Made by a program: the position numbers and the translations under genes | Shown: positions 35,570 through 45,313 of the stretch, piece after piece | Position numbering within the stretch: the first letter of the stretch is position 1 | Layout of the letters: every line of letters starts with the position of its first letter | NCBI RefSeq assembly: GCF_031453675.1 | Contig: NZ_JAVIZX010000001.1 | Location: forward strand, 3,432,001-3,496,000 | DNA from: Paracidovorax wautersii | GTDB lineage: Bacteria; Pseudomonadota; Gammaproteobacteria; Burkholderiales; Burkholderiaceae_C | Reading direction: 5' to 3' | DNA: 64,000 bases | The notes under the pieces: model-generated | What the model saw: only the letters and a program-made list of their open reading frames with translations | What the model was told of the DNA's origin: nothing | Databases searched by the model: none

Positions 35570-35600
35570 ATCAGCGCTTCCAGCTATGGAGTTTGATTGT
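35570..35600. repeat. degenerate palindromic repeat at the GGDEF gene end
   Basis: On the minus strand it reads ATCAAACTCCATAGCTGGAA then GCGCT, a one-sided match to the repeat family. The TAG stop of the diguanylate cyclase gene lies in it. Confidence 0.45.
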
Positions 35601-37881
35601 CGGGCGCGCCCGATGGACGGGCCTCGGACGGCAGGTCGATGGGTTCTGCCTCGGCACTCGGGCCGCGGGACAGGCGGAAATGGCCGCGCCCGGCGCGTTT
35701 GGCGGCATACATGGCGGCGTCGGCGCCGCGCGCCAGTTCCTCGAAGTCCCGGCCGTCCTGCGGGTACAGGGCGATGCCGCCGCTCAGGCTGATGGCGCGG
35801 TGGTGGCCCTGCAGATCGAAAGGCTGGGCCATGGCGGCCATCAGCTTGCGTGCGACCACGCAGGCCTGCTCGGCATGGTCTAGCGCCGGCAGCAGCACCA
35901 CGAATTCATCGCCGCCCTGGCGGCAGACGGTGTCGGATTGCCGCACCGCGGCGGTGAAGCGCTGCGCGACCTGCTGCAGCAGCACGTCGCCCGCATCGTG
36001 GCCCAGCGTGTCGTTGACCTGCTTGAAACCGTCGAGGTCGATGTACATCAGCGCCAGGCTGCGCCGGTCGCGCACCGCGTGCGCGATGGCCTGCTGCGCG
36101 CGGTCCTGCAGCAGCAGGCGGTTGGGCAGGTCGGTCAGGCTGTCGTACTGGGCGAGGTGCTCCATGCGCCGTGTGAGCGCCATGGATTCGGTAACGTCCC
36201 GCAGCACCATGACCGCCCCGGTGACGAGACCGTTGCGGTCGGTGATGGGGCTGGCGGACTCCTCGATCTCGATGTGGCGGCCGTCCCGCCGGCGCAGGAC
36301 CACGCCGCGCTGCGCCGCATGACCCGCGCCTTCCGTCAGCGCGCGCTGGATGGGGCTGGGGTTCTGGGCCTGGGCGGCGGGCCACTGCAACGGGGCGATC
36401 AGATCCACATGCTGCCCCGACGCGTGGAACGCCTGCCATCCCGTCATAGCTTCGGCGACCGGATTGATGTAGGTGATATGGCCCTGGGCGTCGGTGCAGA
36501 TCACGGCGTCGCCGATGGACTGCAGGGTCAGGCGCACGAGTTCCTTCTCTTCGAACAGCAGATCCTCCATGCGCTTGCGTTCCGTCAGGTCGTCGACCTG
36601 CACGAAGAAGCCCTGCACGCGGGAGCCGTCGAAGTCCGGCACGTAGGAGACCAGCACGTGGATTTCCTTGCCGGACGGCAGCCGGACCGAGCGTTCGAAG
36701 ACCTGTTTCTGGCCTTGCAGCGCCTGTTCCACATGGACGCGGACCTGGGCGTATTGCCGGTCACCCATCACGTCGGGCAGGCGGCGCGTGCGCAGATCCG
36801 CCGCGGAGGCGCCCAGCCACTGCAGATAGGCCTCGTTGGCGAAGCGATTGTGAAGATCGCTGTCCCAGTAGGCCACGAACGACGGGAGGTTGTTGAGGAT
36901 GGTCAGCAGGTCGCGTTCGGCCTGGCGCAGCTGGGCGCTGACGGCCTGGCGCCGGTTCAGTTCGCGGACAAAAAGCAGCGTCAGCCCGATCGAGGACGCC
37001 ATCAGCAGCACGGTGAAGCCGCCGAGGATCAGCGCGCTGCGCCGCCAGGGTGCCAGGATGGTGTCGACGGACTGGGCCACGCTCACGACCAGCGGGTACC
37101 CCTGCACACGCCGGAAGGCGTGCATGCGGCGCGTGCCGTCCACCGTGTCGGCGCTCGTGAAGGAGCCGCTCTCCGCAGCGAACACCCGCTCCAGATGGGC
37201 CTTGTCCACCGTGACGGTGCCCAGGATGGCTTCGTTGCGTGGTGCGGTGGCGATGGTCACGCCATCGGCACGCCAGAGGTCCACGCGGCTCGTCGCACCG
37301 ATGTCGACGGAGGCGAACAGCTCGTCGAAGTATTTGACGCGGATGGAACCCACCACGACGCCCGCGAAGCGCCCTGCATCGTCGAAGTAGGCGCGGCTCA
37401 ACGGCAACGAAAGCACATTGCCCGCCAGCCGGGCCCGGATCGGCGCGCCGATGTAGAGCCCCTGGACGCGGCCTTCCTGGTGGACCTTGAAGTACTCCCG
37501 GTCCCGCACGTTCCCCTTGCGCGGCACCTCGGTGGCGGAATCCATGATGATGTCGCCCTGTGCGTTCACCACCACCACGGAGCCCAGGCCCCGCGTGCGC
37601 AGCGAGCTGTCGAACAGCAGCGTGCGCAGCACGGGCGGGGGGAGGGAACGCAAGTCCGCCCGCCCCAGGCCGTTGACGATGCCATCCAGGGAGTGCCCGA
37701 ACCCGTCGACCGTCCGCCCGATGTTCTGCTCGATCGTGTGCGCCAGCGTCTTGTTGGTCTGCAGCGCGTAGGTCCACTGGCTGTCCCGCAGCGTCAGGAT
37801 GGTCTTGGCGAACAGCCCGCCAATGCCCGCGGACAGCACCAGTGCCAGCAGGATGTATTGGCGGGAAGACAGGTTGCGCAT
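35584..37881 (-). CDS. membrane diguanylate cyclase with CACHE and two PAS domains
   Basis: The protein has 765 residues from the ATG at 37881. A first membrane helix is followed by a periplasmic dCACHE-like domain (~45-275), a second helix (LILGGFTVLLMASSIGLTLL), two PAS regions (~325-450 and ~455-590, the second with DAVICTDAQGHITYINP), and GGDEF. The active motif GGDEF is at 656-660, with RQSD as a probable inhibitory site five residues before it. It should make cyclic di-GMP in response to a periplasmic ligand. It shares direction with the AI-2E family gene upstream (105-base gap). The C-terminal DNQTP and stop come from a repeat element. Confidence 0.92.
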   Translation of the reverse strand: MRNLSSRQYILLALVLSAGIGGLFAKTILTLRDSQWTYALQTNKTLAHTIEQNIGRTVDGFGHSLDGIVNGLGRADLRSLPPPVLRTLLFDSSLRTRGLGSVVVVNAQGDIIMDSATEVPRKGNVRDREYFKVHQEGRVQGLYIGAPIRARLAGNVLSLPLSRAYFDDAGRFAGVVVGSIRVKYFDELFASVDIGATSRVDLWRADGVTIATAPRNEAILGTVTVDKAHLERVFAAESGSFTSADTVDGTRRMHAFRRVQGYPLVVSVAQSVDTILAPWRRSALILGGFTVLLMASSIGLTLLFVRELNRRQAVSAQLRQAERDLLTILNNLPSFVAYWDSDLHNRFANEAYLQWLGASAADLRTRRLPDVMGDRQYAQVRVHVEQALQGQKQVFERSVRLPSGKEIHVLVSYVPDFDGSRVQGFFVQVDDLTERKRMEDLLFEEKELVRLTLQSIGDAVICTDAQGHITYINPVAEAMTGWQAFHASGQHVDLIAPLQWPAAQAQNPSPIQRALTEGAGHAAQRGVVLRRRDGRHIEIEESASPITDRNGLVTGAVMVLRDVTESMALTRRMEHLAQYDSLTDLPNRLLLQDRAQQAIAHAVRDRRSLALMYIDLDGFKQVNDTLGHDAGDVLLQQVAQRFTAAVRQSDTVCRQGGDEFVVLLPALDHAEQACVVARKLMAAMAQPFDLQGHHRAISLSGGIALYPQDGRDFEELARGADAAMYAAKRAGRGHFRLSRGPSAEAEPIDLPSEARPSGAPDNQTP

Positions 37882-37986
37882 CGAAACGAAAAAGGCAGGG
37901 TGCCGGAATGTTCGACCCCACGGAAGCGCCGCCCAACACAACGCGGGATCCGCGTGCGCGAGGAGAGGAGTCGAGCGGATGGCGGC

Positions 37987-39057
37987 TTACTTGGGCGTCG
38001 AAGTCTGGACGGGTGGGCGCGGAGGGGCGAACAGGTCCCAGGTGGCGATGAAGAGGGCCGCGATCACCGGTCCGATCACGAAGCCCGTCAGCCCGAACAG
38101 TGCCATGCCGCCCAGGGTGGAGATCAGCACGATGTAGTCGGGCATCTTCGTGTCCTTGCCCACCAGCACCGGGCGCAGCACGTTGTCGACCAGCCCGATC
38201 ACGAACACGCCGAAAGCCGCCAGGACGGCGCCTTGCCAGAGGGCGCCCGTGGCGAAGAAATAGATGGCCACAGGGCCCCAGATGAGCCCTGCGCCCACGG
38301 CGGGCAGCAGGGACAGAAACGCCATGAGCACCCCCCAGAGCACGGGACCCTGGATGCCCAGGATCCAGAAGATCAGCCCACCCAGCGCCCCTTGCGAGGC
38401 CGCCACGACGATGTTGCCCTTGACGGTGGCGCGGATCACGGTGGTGAACTTGCTGCTCAGCTGGCGCTTGTGCCCGTCGTCCAGCGGAACGGCCTCGCGG
38501 ATGCGCGTGCCCAGCTCGGCGCCATCGCGCAGCAGGAAGAACAGCAGGTACAGCATGATGCCGAAGCTCACGACGAACTGCAGCGTGTTCTGGCCCAGGT
38601 CCAGCGCCTTGGTGGCCAGCACCTGGCTGGCCTGCACGCCCACGGAGGACAGCCGCGCCTCCAGCTCGGCGGCCGAGGTGAGGTTGAACCGGTCGAGCAG
38701 CGACACGACCCAGGCGGGCAGGGCGGAGATCACCTGCTGGAAGTAGGCGCCGAAGCTCATCTGGCCCGAGCGCAAACGCTCGTACACCAGCCCCGCCTCC
38801 TGCACGAGCGAGATGCCGATCAACGTCGTCGGCAGGATCACGATCACCAGGCAGACGACCAGGGTGGTGAGGGCCGCCAGGTTCCTGCGCCGCGGCATCT
38901 TGCGCAGCAGGCGGCGGTGCAGGGGGGCGAACAGGATCGCGAGGACGATGCCCCAGAAAACCGCACCGTGGAAGGGCCACAGAATCGCCAGAAAGGCCAG
39001 CGTCACGGCGATGAGAAGAAGCAGGAGCGTACGGCTCTGGAGGGTCGGGGTGTTCAT
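37987..39057 (-). CDS. AI-2E family transporter (PerM/TqsA type)
   Basis: The 356-residue membrane protein has about eight hydrophobic segments and the family pattern ILLPTTLIGI-like VILPTTLIGISLVQEAG near the N-terminal third. GLVDNVLRPVLVGKDTKMPD and ALFGLTGFVIGPVIAALF lie near the C-terminus. Members have been linked to autoinducer-2 export or Na+/H+ exchange, so the substrate is open. It diverges from sucA. Confidence 0.88.
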   Translation of the reverse strand: MNTPTLQSRTLLLLLIAVTLAFLAILWPFHGAVFWGIVLAILFAPLHRRLLRKMPRRRNLAALTTLVVCLVIVILPTTLIGISLVQEAGLVYERLRSGQMSFGAYFQQVISALPAWVVSLLDRFNLTSAAELEARLSSVGVQASQVLATKALDLGQNTLQFVVSFGIMLYLLFFLLRDGAELGTRIREAVPLDDGHKRQLSSKFTTVIRATVKGNIVVAASQGALGGLIFWILGIQGPVLWGVLMAFLSLLPAVGAGLIWGPVAIYFFATGALWQGAVLAAFGVFVIGLVDNVLRPVLVGKDTKMPDYIVLISTLGGMALFGLTGFVIGPVIAALFIATWDLFAPPRPPVQTSTPK

Positions 39058-39240
39058 GGCCTGGAAACGGTGGCGATACCGGCAAATGTAAGCGAGGCGG
39101 GACCGCCTGTAACCTGCGCGGGCCGCACGCGGCGGTGTTCAGTGGCACAATATCCACCGCAACCCCCGGCCCTTCCACAGCCACAGTCGCATCCGCCAAC
39201 CGGTTCAGCCGTGACGCGGGAGGTTTACCAACCAACTAAA

Positions 39241-39257
39241 ACTCCCCCAAGGGGAGT
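39241..39257 (+). promoter_or_regulatory. hairpin in the sucA leader
   Basis: ACTCCCC and GGGGAGT form a perfect 7-base-pair stem with a CAA loop, ending 15 bases before the sucA start codon. It could affect ribosome access or mRNA stability. No T-tract follows, so it is not a terminator. Confidence 0.45.
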
Positions 39258-39272
39258 GAAGGTCAGCGGAAC

Positions 39273-42152
39273 ATGAGCGAACAGACATCCGTCTACCAAG
39301 CCTACCAGGGCAATACGTATCTTTTCGGCGGCAATGCGCCCTATGTCGAAGAGATGTACGAGAACTATCTGGCCAATCCCGGCAGCGTGCCGGACACGTG
39401 GCGCGAGTACTTCGACGCGCTGCAGCACGTGCCAGCGGTGGACGGCAGCAACGCCAAGGACGTCCCCCATCTCCCGGTCATCAACGCATTCGCCGAACGC
39501 GCCAAGCAGGGCGGCACCAAGGTCGTCGTGGCCTCGGGCGCTGACTCCGAACTCGGCCGCAAGCGCACCGCCGTTCAGCAGCTGATCGCTGCCTACCGCA
39601 ACGTGGGCCAGCGCTGGGCGGACCTCGATCCCCTCAAGCGCACCGAGCGCCCCGCGATTCCGGAACTGGAGCCGTCCTTCTACGGCTTCACCGATGCCGA
39701 CCAGGAAACCGTGTTCAACACCAGCAACACGTTCTTCGGCAAGGAGTCCATGACCCTGCGCGAGCTGATGAACGCGCTGCGTGAAACCTACTGCGGCACC
39801 CTCGGCGTGGAGTTCATGTATGCGTCCGAGCAGAACCAGAAGCGCTGGTGGCAGGAAAAACTGGAAACCATCCGCAGCAAGCCCAGCTTCGGTGCCGAGA
39901 AGAAGAAACAGATCCTCGATCGCCTGACGGCCGCCGAAGGCCTGGAGCGCTTCCTCCACACCAAGTACGTCGGCCAGAAGCGTTTCTCGCTGGAAGGTGG
40001 CGAGAGCTTCATCGCCGCGATGGACGAACTGATCCAGTCCGCCGGCTCCAAGGGCGTGCAGGAAATCGTGATCGGCATGGCCCACCGCGGCCGCCTGAAC
40101 GTGCTGGTCAACACCCTGGGCAAGATGCCCAAGGACCTGTTCGCCGAGTTCGACCACACCGCCCCTGAAGATCTGCCTTCGGGCGACGTGAAGTACCACC
40201 AGGGTTTCAGCTCCGACGTCTCCACGCCTGGCGGCCCGGTGCACCTGTCGCTGGCCTTCAACCCGTCCCACCTGGAAATCGTGAACCCCGTCGTGGAAGG
40301 CTCCGTGCGCGCTCGCATGGACCGCCGCGCCGACCCGCACGGCAAGCAGGTGCTGCCCGTGCTGGTGCACGGCGATGCGGCCTTCGCCGGCCAGGGCGTG
40401 AACCAGGAAACCCTGGCGCTCGCACAAACCCGTGGCTATTCCACGGGCGGCACGGTGCACATCATCATCAACAACCAGATCGGCTTCACCACGTCCGACC
40501 CCCGCGATGCGCGCTCCACGCTGTATTGCACGGACATCGTGAAGATGGTCGAGTCGCCCGTGCTCCACGTGAACGGCGACGATCCCGAAGCCGTGGTGCT
40601 GGCCACCCAGCTCGCCCTCGAATTCCGCATGGAATTCCAGAAGGACGTCGTGGTCGACATCATCTGCTTCCGCAAGCTGGGCCACAACGAGCAGGACACC
40701 CCCGCGCTCACCCAGCCGCTGATGTACAAGAAGATCGGCGCCCACCCCGGCACGCGCAAGCTGTACGCCGACAAGCTGGCCACGCAAGGCCTGGGCGAAT
40801 CGCTGGGCGACGACATGGCCAAGGCCTACCGCGCCGCCATGGACGCGGGCAAGCACACGGTCGACCCGGTGCTGACCAACTTCAAGAGCAAGTACGCGGT
40901 GGACTGGAGCCCCTTCCTGGGCAAGAAGTGGACCGATGCCGGTGACACGGCCATTCCGCTGGCCGAGTGGAAGCGCCTGTCCGAGAAGATCACCACCATC
41001 CCCGAAGGCGTGACGCCGCACCAACTGGTCAAGAAGGTGTACGACGACCGCGCCGCCATGGGCCGTGGCGACATTCCTGTGGACTGGGGCATGGGCGAGC
41101 ACATGGCCTTCGCCTCGCTGGTGGCCAGCGGCTTCCCGGTGCGCCTGTCGGGCGAGGACTGCGGCCGTGGCACGTTCACGCACCGCCACTCGGTCATCCA
41201 TGACCAGAAGCGCGAGAAGTGGGACATCGGCACCTATGTGCCTTTGCAGAACGTGAGCGAGAACCAGGCTCCGTTTGTCGTGATCGACTCCATCCTGTCC
41301 GAAGAGGCGGTGCTGGGCTTCGAATACGGCTACGCCTCCAACGATCCCAACACCCTGGTGATCTGGGAAGCCCAGTTCGGCGACTTCGCCAACGGTGCCC
41401 AAGTCGTGATCGACCAGTTCATCGCCTCGGGCGAAGTGAAGTGGGGCCGCGTCAACGGCATCACGCTGATGCTGCCGCACGGCTACGAAGGCCAAGGCCC
41501 TGAGCACAGCTCGGCGCGCCTGGAGCGCTTCATGCAACTGGCCGCCGACGCCAACATGCAGATCGTTCAGCCCACCACGGCCAGCCAGATCTTCCACGTG
41601 CTGCGTCGCCAGATGGTCCGCCACCTGCGCAAGCCGCTGGTCATCATGACGCCGAAGTCGCTGCTGCGTAACAAGGATGCGACTTCGCCGCTGTCCGAGT
41701 TCACGAAGGGCGCCTTCCAGACAGTGATCCCCGAGCAAAACGCCGCCATCGACAAGAAGGCCGACAAGGTCAAGCGCGTGATCGCCTGCTCCGGCAAGGT
41801 GTACTACGACCTGGTCAAGAAGCGCGAAGAGAAGGAAGCCGACGACGTGGCGATCATCCGCGTCGAGCAGCTCTACCCCTTCCCGCACAAGGCTTTTGGC
41901 GCCGAGCTGAAGAAGTACCCCAACGCCACGGACATCGTGTGGTGCCAGGACGAGCCGCAGAACCAGGGCGCCTGGTTCTTCGTGCAGCACTACATCCACG
42001 AGAACATGCTCGATGGCCAAAAGCTCGGTTATGCCGGTCGCGCAGCTTCGGCTTCGCCGGCCGTGGGTTATGCCCACCTGCACCAGGAGCAGCAAAAGGC
42101 CCTGGTCGAGGCGGCATTTGCCAAGCTCAAGGGCTTCGTGCTGAACAAGTAA
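39273..42152 (+). CDS. sucA: 2-oxoglutarate dehydrogenase E1 component
   Basis: The protein has 959 residues, full length for the family. It begins MSEQTSVYQAYQGNTYLFGG, with the usual E1o N-terminal PYVEEMYENYLANP. Thiamine-diphosphate and active-site segments include GMAHRGRLNVLVNTLGK, HLSLAFNPSHLEIVNPVVEG and VLVHGDAAFAGQG. E1 decarboxylates 2-oxoglutarate and passes the succinyl group to the lipoyl arm of E2 in the TCA cycle. It heads the sucA-sucB-lpd cluster, with 54 bases to sucB. Confidence 0.98.
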   Translation: MSEQTSVYQAYQGNTYLFGGNAPYVEEMYENYLANPGSVPDTWREYFDALQHVPAVDGSNAKDVPHLPVINAFAERAKQGGTKVVVASGADSELGRKRTAVQQLIAAYRNVGQRWADLDPLKRTERPAIPELEPSFYGFTDADQETVFNTSNTFFGKESMTLRELMNALRETYCGTLGVEFMYASEQNQKRWWQEKLETIRSKPSFGAEKKKQILDRLTAAEGLERFLHTKYVGQKRFSLEGGESFIAAMDELIQSAGSKGVQEIVIGMAHRGRLNVLVNTLGKMPKDLFAEFDHTAPEDLPSGDVKYHQGFSSDVSTPGGPVHLSLAFNPSHLEIVNPVVEGSVRARMDRRADPHGKQVLPVLVHGDAAFAGQGVNQETLALAQTRGYSTGGTVHIIINNQIGFTTSDPRDARSTLYCTDIVKMVESPVLHVNGDDPEAVVLATQLALEFRMEFQKDVVVDIICFRKLGHNEQDTPALTQPLMYKKIGAHPGTRKLYADKLATQGLGESLGDDMAKAYRAAMDAGKHTVDPVLTNFKSKYAVDWSPFLGKKWTDAGDTAIPLAEWKRLSEKITTIPEGVTPHQLVKKVYDDRAAMGRGDIPVDWGMGEHMAFASLVASGFPVRLSGEDCGRGTFTHRHSVIHDQKREKWDIGTYVPLQNVSENQAPFVVIDSILSEEAVLGFEYGYASNDPNTLVIWEAQFGDFANGAQVVIDQFIASGEVKWGRVNGITLMLPHGYEGQGPEHSSARLERFMQLAADANMQIVQPTTASQIFHVLRRQMVRHLRKPLVIMTPKSLLRNKDATSPLSEFTKGAFQTVIPEQNAAIDKKADKVKRVIACSGKVYYDLVKKREEKEADDVAIIRVEQLYPFPHKAFGAELKKYPNATDIVWCQDEPQNQGAWFFVQHYIHENMLDGQKLGYAGRAASASPAVGYAHLHQEQQKALVEAAFAKLKGFVLNK

Positions 42153-42206
42153 GTCGTACCGTCCCCGGTATCACGCAGAACACACATCTGACCGAAAGAA
42201 ATCCAA

Positions 42207-43478
42207 ATGGCTATCGTAGAAGTCAAAGTCCCCCAACTGTCCGAGTCCGTGGCCGAAGCCACCATGCTGCAGTGGAAGAAGAAGCCCGGCGAAGCCGTGG
42301 CCATCGATGAGATCCTGATCGAGATCGAAACCGACAAGGTCGTGCTGGAGGTGCCCGCACCTTCCGCCGGCGTGCTGGCCGAGATCGTGGTGGCAGACGG
42401 CGGCACGGTCGTGTCCGACCAGCTCATCGCCAAGATCGACAGCGAAGGCAAGGCCGGCGCCGCCGCGCCCGCTCCTGCAGCCGCCGCAGCGCCTGCCCCC
42501 TCGGCAGCGCCGGCAGCCGCTGCTGCACCGGCTGCCGCCGGCGGCTCCAAGGGCGACGTCGCCATGCCTGCTGCCGCCAAGCTGCTGGCCGACAACAACA
42601 TGGCCGTGTCGGACGTGTCCGGTTCGGGCAAGGACGGCCGCGTGACCAAGGGTGACGTGCTGGCCGCCGTGGCCGGTGGCGCCAAGCCGTCGGCAGCACC
42701 CAGCACCATTCCCACGGGCGTGCCCACCAAGGCTCTGCCGCAAGTGGCGGCGCCAGCTGGCAAGGAAGACCTGAGCGGCCGCCCCGAGCAGCGCGTGCCC
42801 ATGAGCCGCCTGCGTGCCCGCGTGGCCGAGCGTCTGCTGCAATCGCAGTCGACCAACGCCATCCTGACCACGTTCAACGAAGTGAACATGGCCCCGGTGA
42901 TGGATCTGCGCAAGAAGTTCCAGGACTCCTTCACCAAGGAACACGGCACCAAGCTGGGCTTCATGTCCTTCTTCGTGAAGGCCGCCGTGCACGCACTCAA
43001 GAAATACCCCGTGCTGAACGCCTCGGTGGACGGCAACGACATCGTCTACCACGGCTACTTCGACATCGGTATCGCCGTGGGTTCGCCGCGCGGTCTGGTG
43101 GTGCCCATCCTGCGCAACGCAGACCAGATGAGCTTCGCCGACATCGAGAAGAAGATTGCCGAGTTCGGCAAGAAGGCTGCCGAAGGCAAGCTGGGCATCG
43201 AAGAGATGACCGGCGGCACCTTCTCCATCTCCAATGGCGGTACGTTCGGCTCGATGATGTCCACCCCCATCATCAACCCGCCGCAGTCGGCCATCCTGGG
43301 CGTGCACGCCACCAAGGACCGTGCCGTGGTCGAAAACGGCCAGGTCGTGGTGCGTCCGATGAACTACCTGGCCATGTCCTATGACCACCGCATCATCGAC
43401 GGCCGCGAAGCCGTGCTGGGCCTGGTGGCCATGAAGGACGCGCTGGAAGATCCGTCGCGCCTGCTGTTCGACATCTGA
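42207..43478 (+). CDS. sucB: dihydrolipoyllysine-residue succinyltransferase (E2)
   Basis: The protein has 423 residues. One lipoyl domain carries K44 in [10 protein letters not shown]. An Ala/Pro linker (~85-125) leads to the E1/E3-binding domain ([20 protein letters not shown]). The catalytic domain ends with [13 protein letters not shown], whose His is the active-site residue. E2 transfers succinyl from lipoate to CoA. Purine-rich GAAAGAAA lies upstream of the ATG. A 280-base repeat-rich gap separates it from lpd. Confidence 0.98.
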   Translation: MAIVEVKVPQLSESVAEATMLQWKKKPGEAVAIDEILIEIETDKVVLEVPAPSAGVLAEIVVADGGTVVSDQLIAKIDSEGKAGAAAPAPAAAAAPAPSAAPAAAAAPAAAGGSKGDVAMPAAAKLLADNNMAVSDVSGSGKDGRVTKGDVLAAVAGGAKPSAAPSTIPTGVPTKALPQVAAPAGKEDLSGRPEQRVPMSRLRARVAERLLQSQSTNAILTTFNEVNMAPVMDLRKKFQDSFTKEHGTKLGFMSFFVKAAVHALKKYPVLNASVDGNDIVYHGYFDIGIAVGSPRGLVVPILRNADQMSFADIEKKIAEFGKKAAEGKLGIEEMTGGTFSISNGGTFGSMMSTPIINPPQSAILGVHATKDRAVVENGQVVVRPMNYLAMSYDHRIIDGREAVLGLVAMKDALEDPSRLLFDI

Positions 43479-43758
43479 TGGAACAACCCCCTGAGGCGCT
43501 TTGCGCCTTCCCCCCTTCTCTCGAATGGCTGCGCCATTCGGGAAGAGGGACACCGCCAGCGCTCGCAAGTGAAACGCCGCTGCGCAGCTTGAGCGTCCCT
43601 TGCGCGGCGGTCGCTGGCCTGGGCCGCGAGTGCTTCAAGGGCAGGGGGCGGCGTCTGACGCCACGAAGACCAAGACACCCTGACGGACCCACATGTGTGG
43701 CTGGCTCATCAGCCGGCCCCGCAGTGGGTCTTTCTTCAACTGACAGAGTGAGATTCAC
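43479..43758. repeat. hairpin-rich intergenic element between sucB and lpd
   Basis: The 280 bases contain consecutive hairpins: GGCGC-TTT-GCGCC at about 43495, CGAATGGC-TGC-GCCATTCG at about 43521-43539, and further GC stems including CGCTGCGCAGC. The open 94-residue frame here has no ribosome site or protein-like composition. The layout resembles mosaic intergenic repeats known by eye from Comamonadaceae genomes, but only one copy is in this window. It probably alters sucB-lpd co-expression. The copy-number claim is not testable here. Confidence 0.55.
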
Positions 43759-45186
43759 ATGAGCAAACAATTCGACGTGATCGTCATCGGCGGTGGCCCT
43801 GGCGGCTATGTGGCTGCCATCCGCGCCGCCCAACTGGGCTTCAACGTGGCCTGTATCGACGAGTGGAAGAACGACAAGGGCGGCCCGGCACTGGGCGGCA
43901 CCTGCACGAACGTGGGCTGCATTCCCTCCAAGGCGCTGCTGCAGTCGTCCGAACATTTCGACCACGCCAACCACCACTTCGCCGACCATGGCATCGAAGT
44001 GAAGGGTGTGAGCATGGACGTGGGCAAGATGATCGCCCGCAAGAACACCGTCGTGAAGCAGAACAACGACGGCATCCAGTACCTGTTCAAGAAGAACAAG
44101 ATCACCTTCTTCCACGGCCGTGGTTCCTTCGTGAAGGCCGCCGAAGGCGGCTACGAGATCCAGGTGGCCGGCAAGGACACCGAAACCCTCACGGGCAAGC
44201 AGATCATCGTCGCCACGGGCTCCAACGCCCGCGCGCTGCCGGGCGTGCCGTTCGACGAGGAGAACGTGCTGTCCAACGACGGCGCGCTGCGCATCGGTGC
44301 CGTGCCCAAGAAGCTGGCCCTGATCGGCTCCGGCGTGATCGGCCTGGAAATGGGTTCCGTGTGGCGCCGCCTGGGCGCGGACGTGACCGTGCTGGAAGGC
44401 CTGCCCACGTTCCTGGGCGCGGTGGACGAGCAGATCGCCAAGGAAGCGAAGAAGGCCTTCGACAAGCAGGGCCTGAAGATCGAACTCGGTGTGAAGGTCG
44501 GCGAGATCAAGGCCGGCAAGAAGGGCGTGAACGTCGCCTACACCAATGCCAAAGGCGAGGCCGTGTCGCTGGACGCTGACAAGCTCATCGTCTCCATCGG
44601 CCGTGTGCCCAACACCATCGGCTTGAACCCCGAAGCGGTGGGCCTGCAGCTGGACGAGCGCGGCGCCATCGTGGTGGACGCCGACTGCAAGACCAACCTG
44701 CCTGGCGTGTGGGCCGTGGGCGACGTGGTGCGTGGTCCGATGCTGGCGCACAAGGCTGAGGAAGAGGGCGTTGCCGTTGCCGAGCGCATCGCAGGCCAGC
44801 ACGGCCACGTGAACTTCAACACCATTCCCTGGGTGATCTACACCAACCCCGAGATCGCATGGGTGGGCCGCACGGAGCAGCAGCTCAAGGCCGACGGCGT
44901 GAAGTACAAGGCCGGCACGTTCCCGTTCCTGGCCAACGGCCGCGCACGCGCGCTGGGTGACACGACCGGCATGGTGAAGATGCTGGCCGATGCCACCACG
45001 GACGAGATCCTGGGCGTGCACATTGTCGGCCCGATGGCCAGCGAACTGATCGCCGAGTGCGTCGTGGCGATGGAATTCAAGGCCAGCGCGGAAGACATCG
45101 CGCGCATCTGCCATGCCCATCCCTCGCTCTCGGAAGCGACCAAGGAAGCCGCTCTGGCGGTGGACAAGCGCACGCTCAACTTCTGA
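43759..45186 (+). CDS. lpdA: dihydrolipoyl dehydrogenase (E3)
   Basis: The protein has 475 residues. The FAD-binding [10 protein letters not shown] is at 11-20, and the redox-active disulfide C49/C54 is in [13 protein letters not shown]. An NAD-binding [13 protein letters not shown] and the C-terminal HAHPSLSE active-site His motif are present. E3 reoxidises the lipoyl arm of E2 with NAD+. Its place after sucA-sucB assigns it to the 2-oxoglutarate complex, though such enzymes may serve other complexes too. Confidence 0.97.
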   Translation: MSKQFDVIVIGGGPGGYVAAIRAAQLGFNVACIDEWKNDKGGPALGGTCTNVGCIPSKALLQSSEHFDHANHHFADHGIEVKGVSMDVGKMIARKNTVVKQNNDGIQYLFKKNKITFFHGRGSFVKAAEGGYEIQVAGKDTETLTGKQIIVATGSNARALPGVPFDEENVLSNDGALRIGAVPKKLALIGSGVIGLEMGSVWRRLGADVTVLEGLPTFLGAVDEQIAKEAKKAFDKQGLKIELGVKVGEIKAGKKGVNVAYTNAKGEAVSLDADKLIVSIGRVPNTIGLNPEAVGLQLDERGAIVVDADCKTNLPGVWAVGDVVRGPMLAHKAEEEGVAVAERIAGQHGHVNFNTIPWVIYTNPEIAWVGRTEQQLKADGVKYKAGTFPFLANGRARALGDTTGMVKMLADATTDEILGVHIVGPMASELIAECVVAMEFKASAEDIARICHAHPSLSEATKEAALAVDKRTLNF

Positions 45187-45244
45187 GCGGGGCCGCTGGC
45201 CGCGGGCCTTGCCGCTTCGGCGGCGGGCTCGCAGCTTTTGAGGT

Positions 45245-45300
45245 CAAATTGGCTGCTAGCGCTTACCCATCAAGCGCTAGCAGCTATTGTTTTTATAGTT
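45245..45300. repeat. dispersed palindromic repeat, best-preserved copy
   Basis: GCTGCTAGCGCTT (45252-45264) and AAGCGCTAGCAGC (45272-45284) are a perfect 13-base inverted repeat with a 7-base loop, followed by TATTGTTTTTATAG. It lies between lpd and zapE and could form a terminator-like hairpin. Confidence 0.85.
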
Positions 45301-45313
45301 CTGGAGTGCGTGC

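Noticed and set aside
39150-39170. Sigma-54 promoter upstream of sucA (TGGCAC)
   Set aside because: The -24-like TGGCAC is present but no TTGCA-type -12 element lies at the required spacing.
35938-39276. An 1112-codon open frame on the plus strand
   Set aside because: It runs antisense to the diguanylate cyclase and AI-2E transporter genes, both of which have clear domains. Long antisense frames are expected at this GC content.
39225-42095. A 956-codon open frame opposite sucA
   Set aside because: sucA is unmistakable on the other strand. The opposite frame has no family motifs or ribosome site.
43478-43762. A 94-codon frame between sucB and lpd
   Set aside because: It reads through hairpin repeats, lacks a ribosome site, and its composition is not protein-like.
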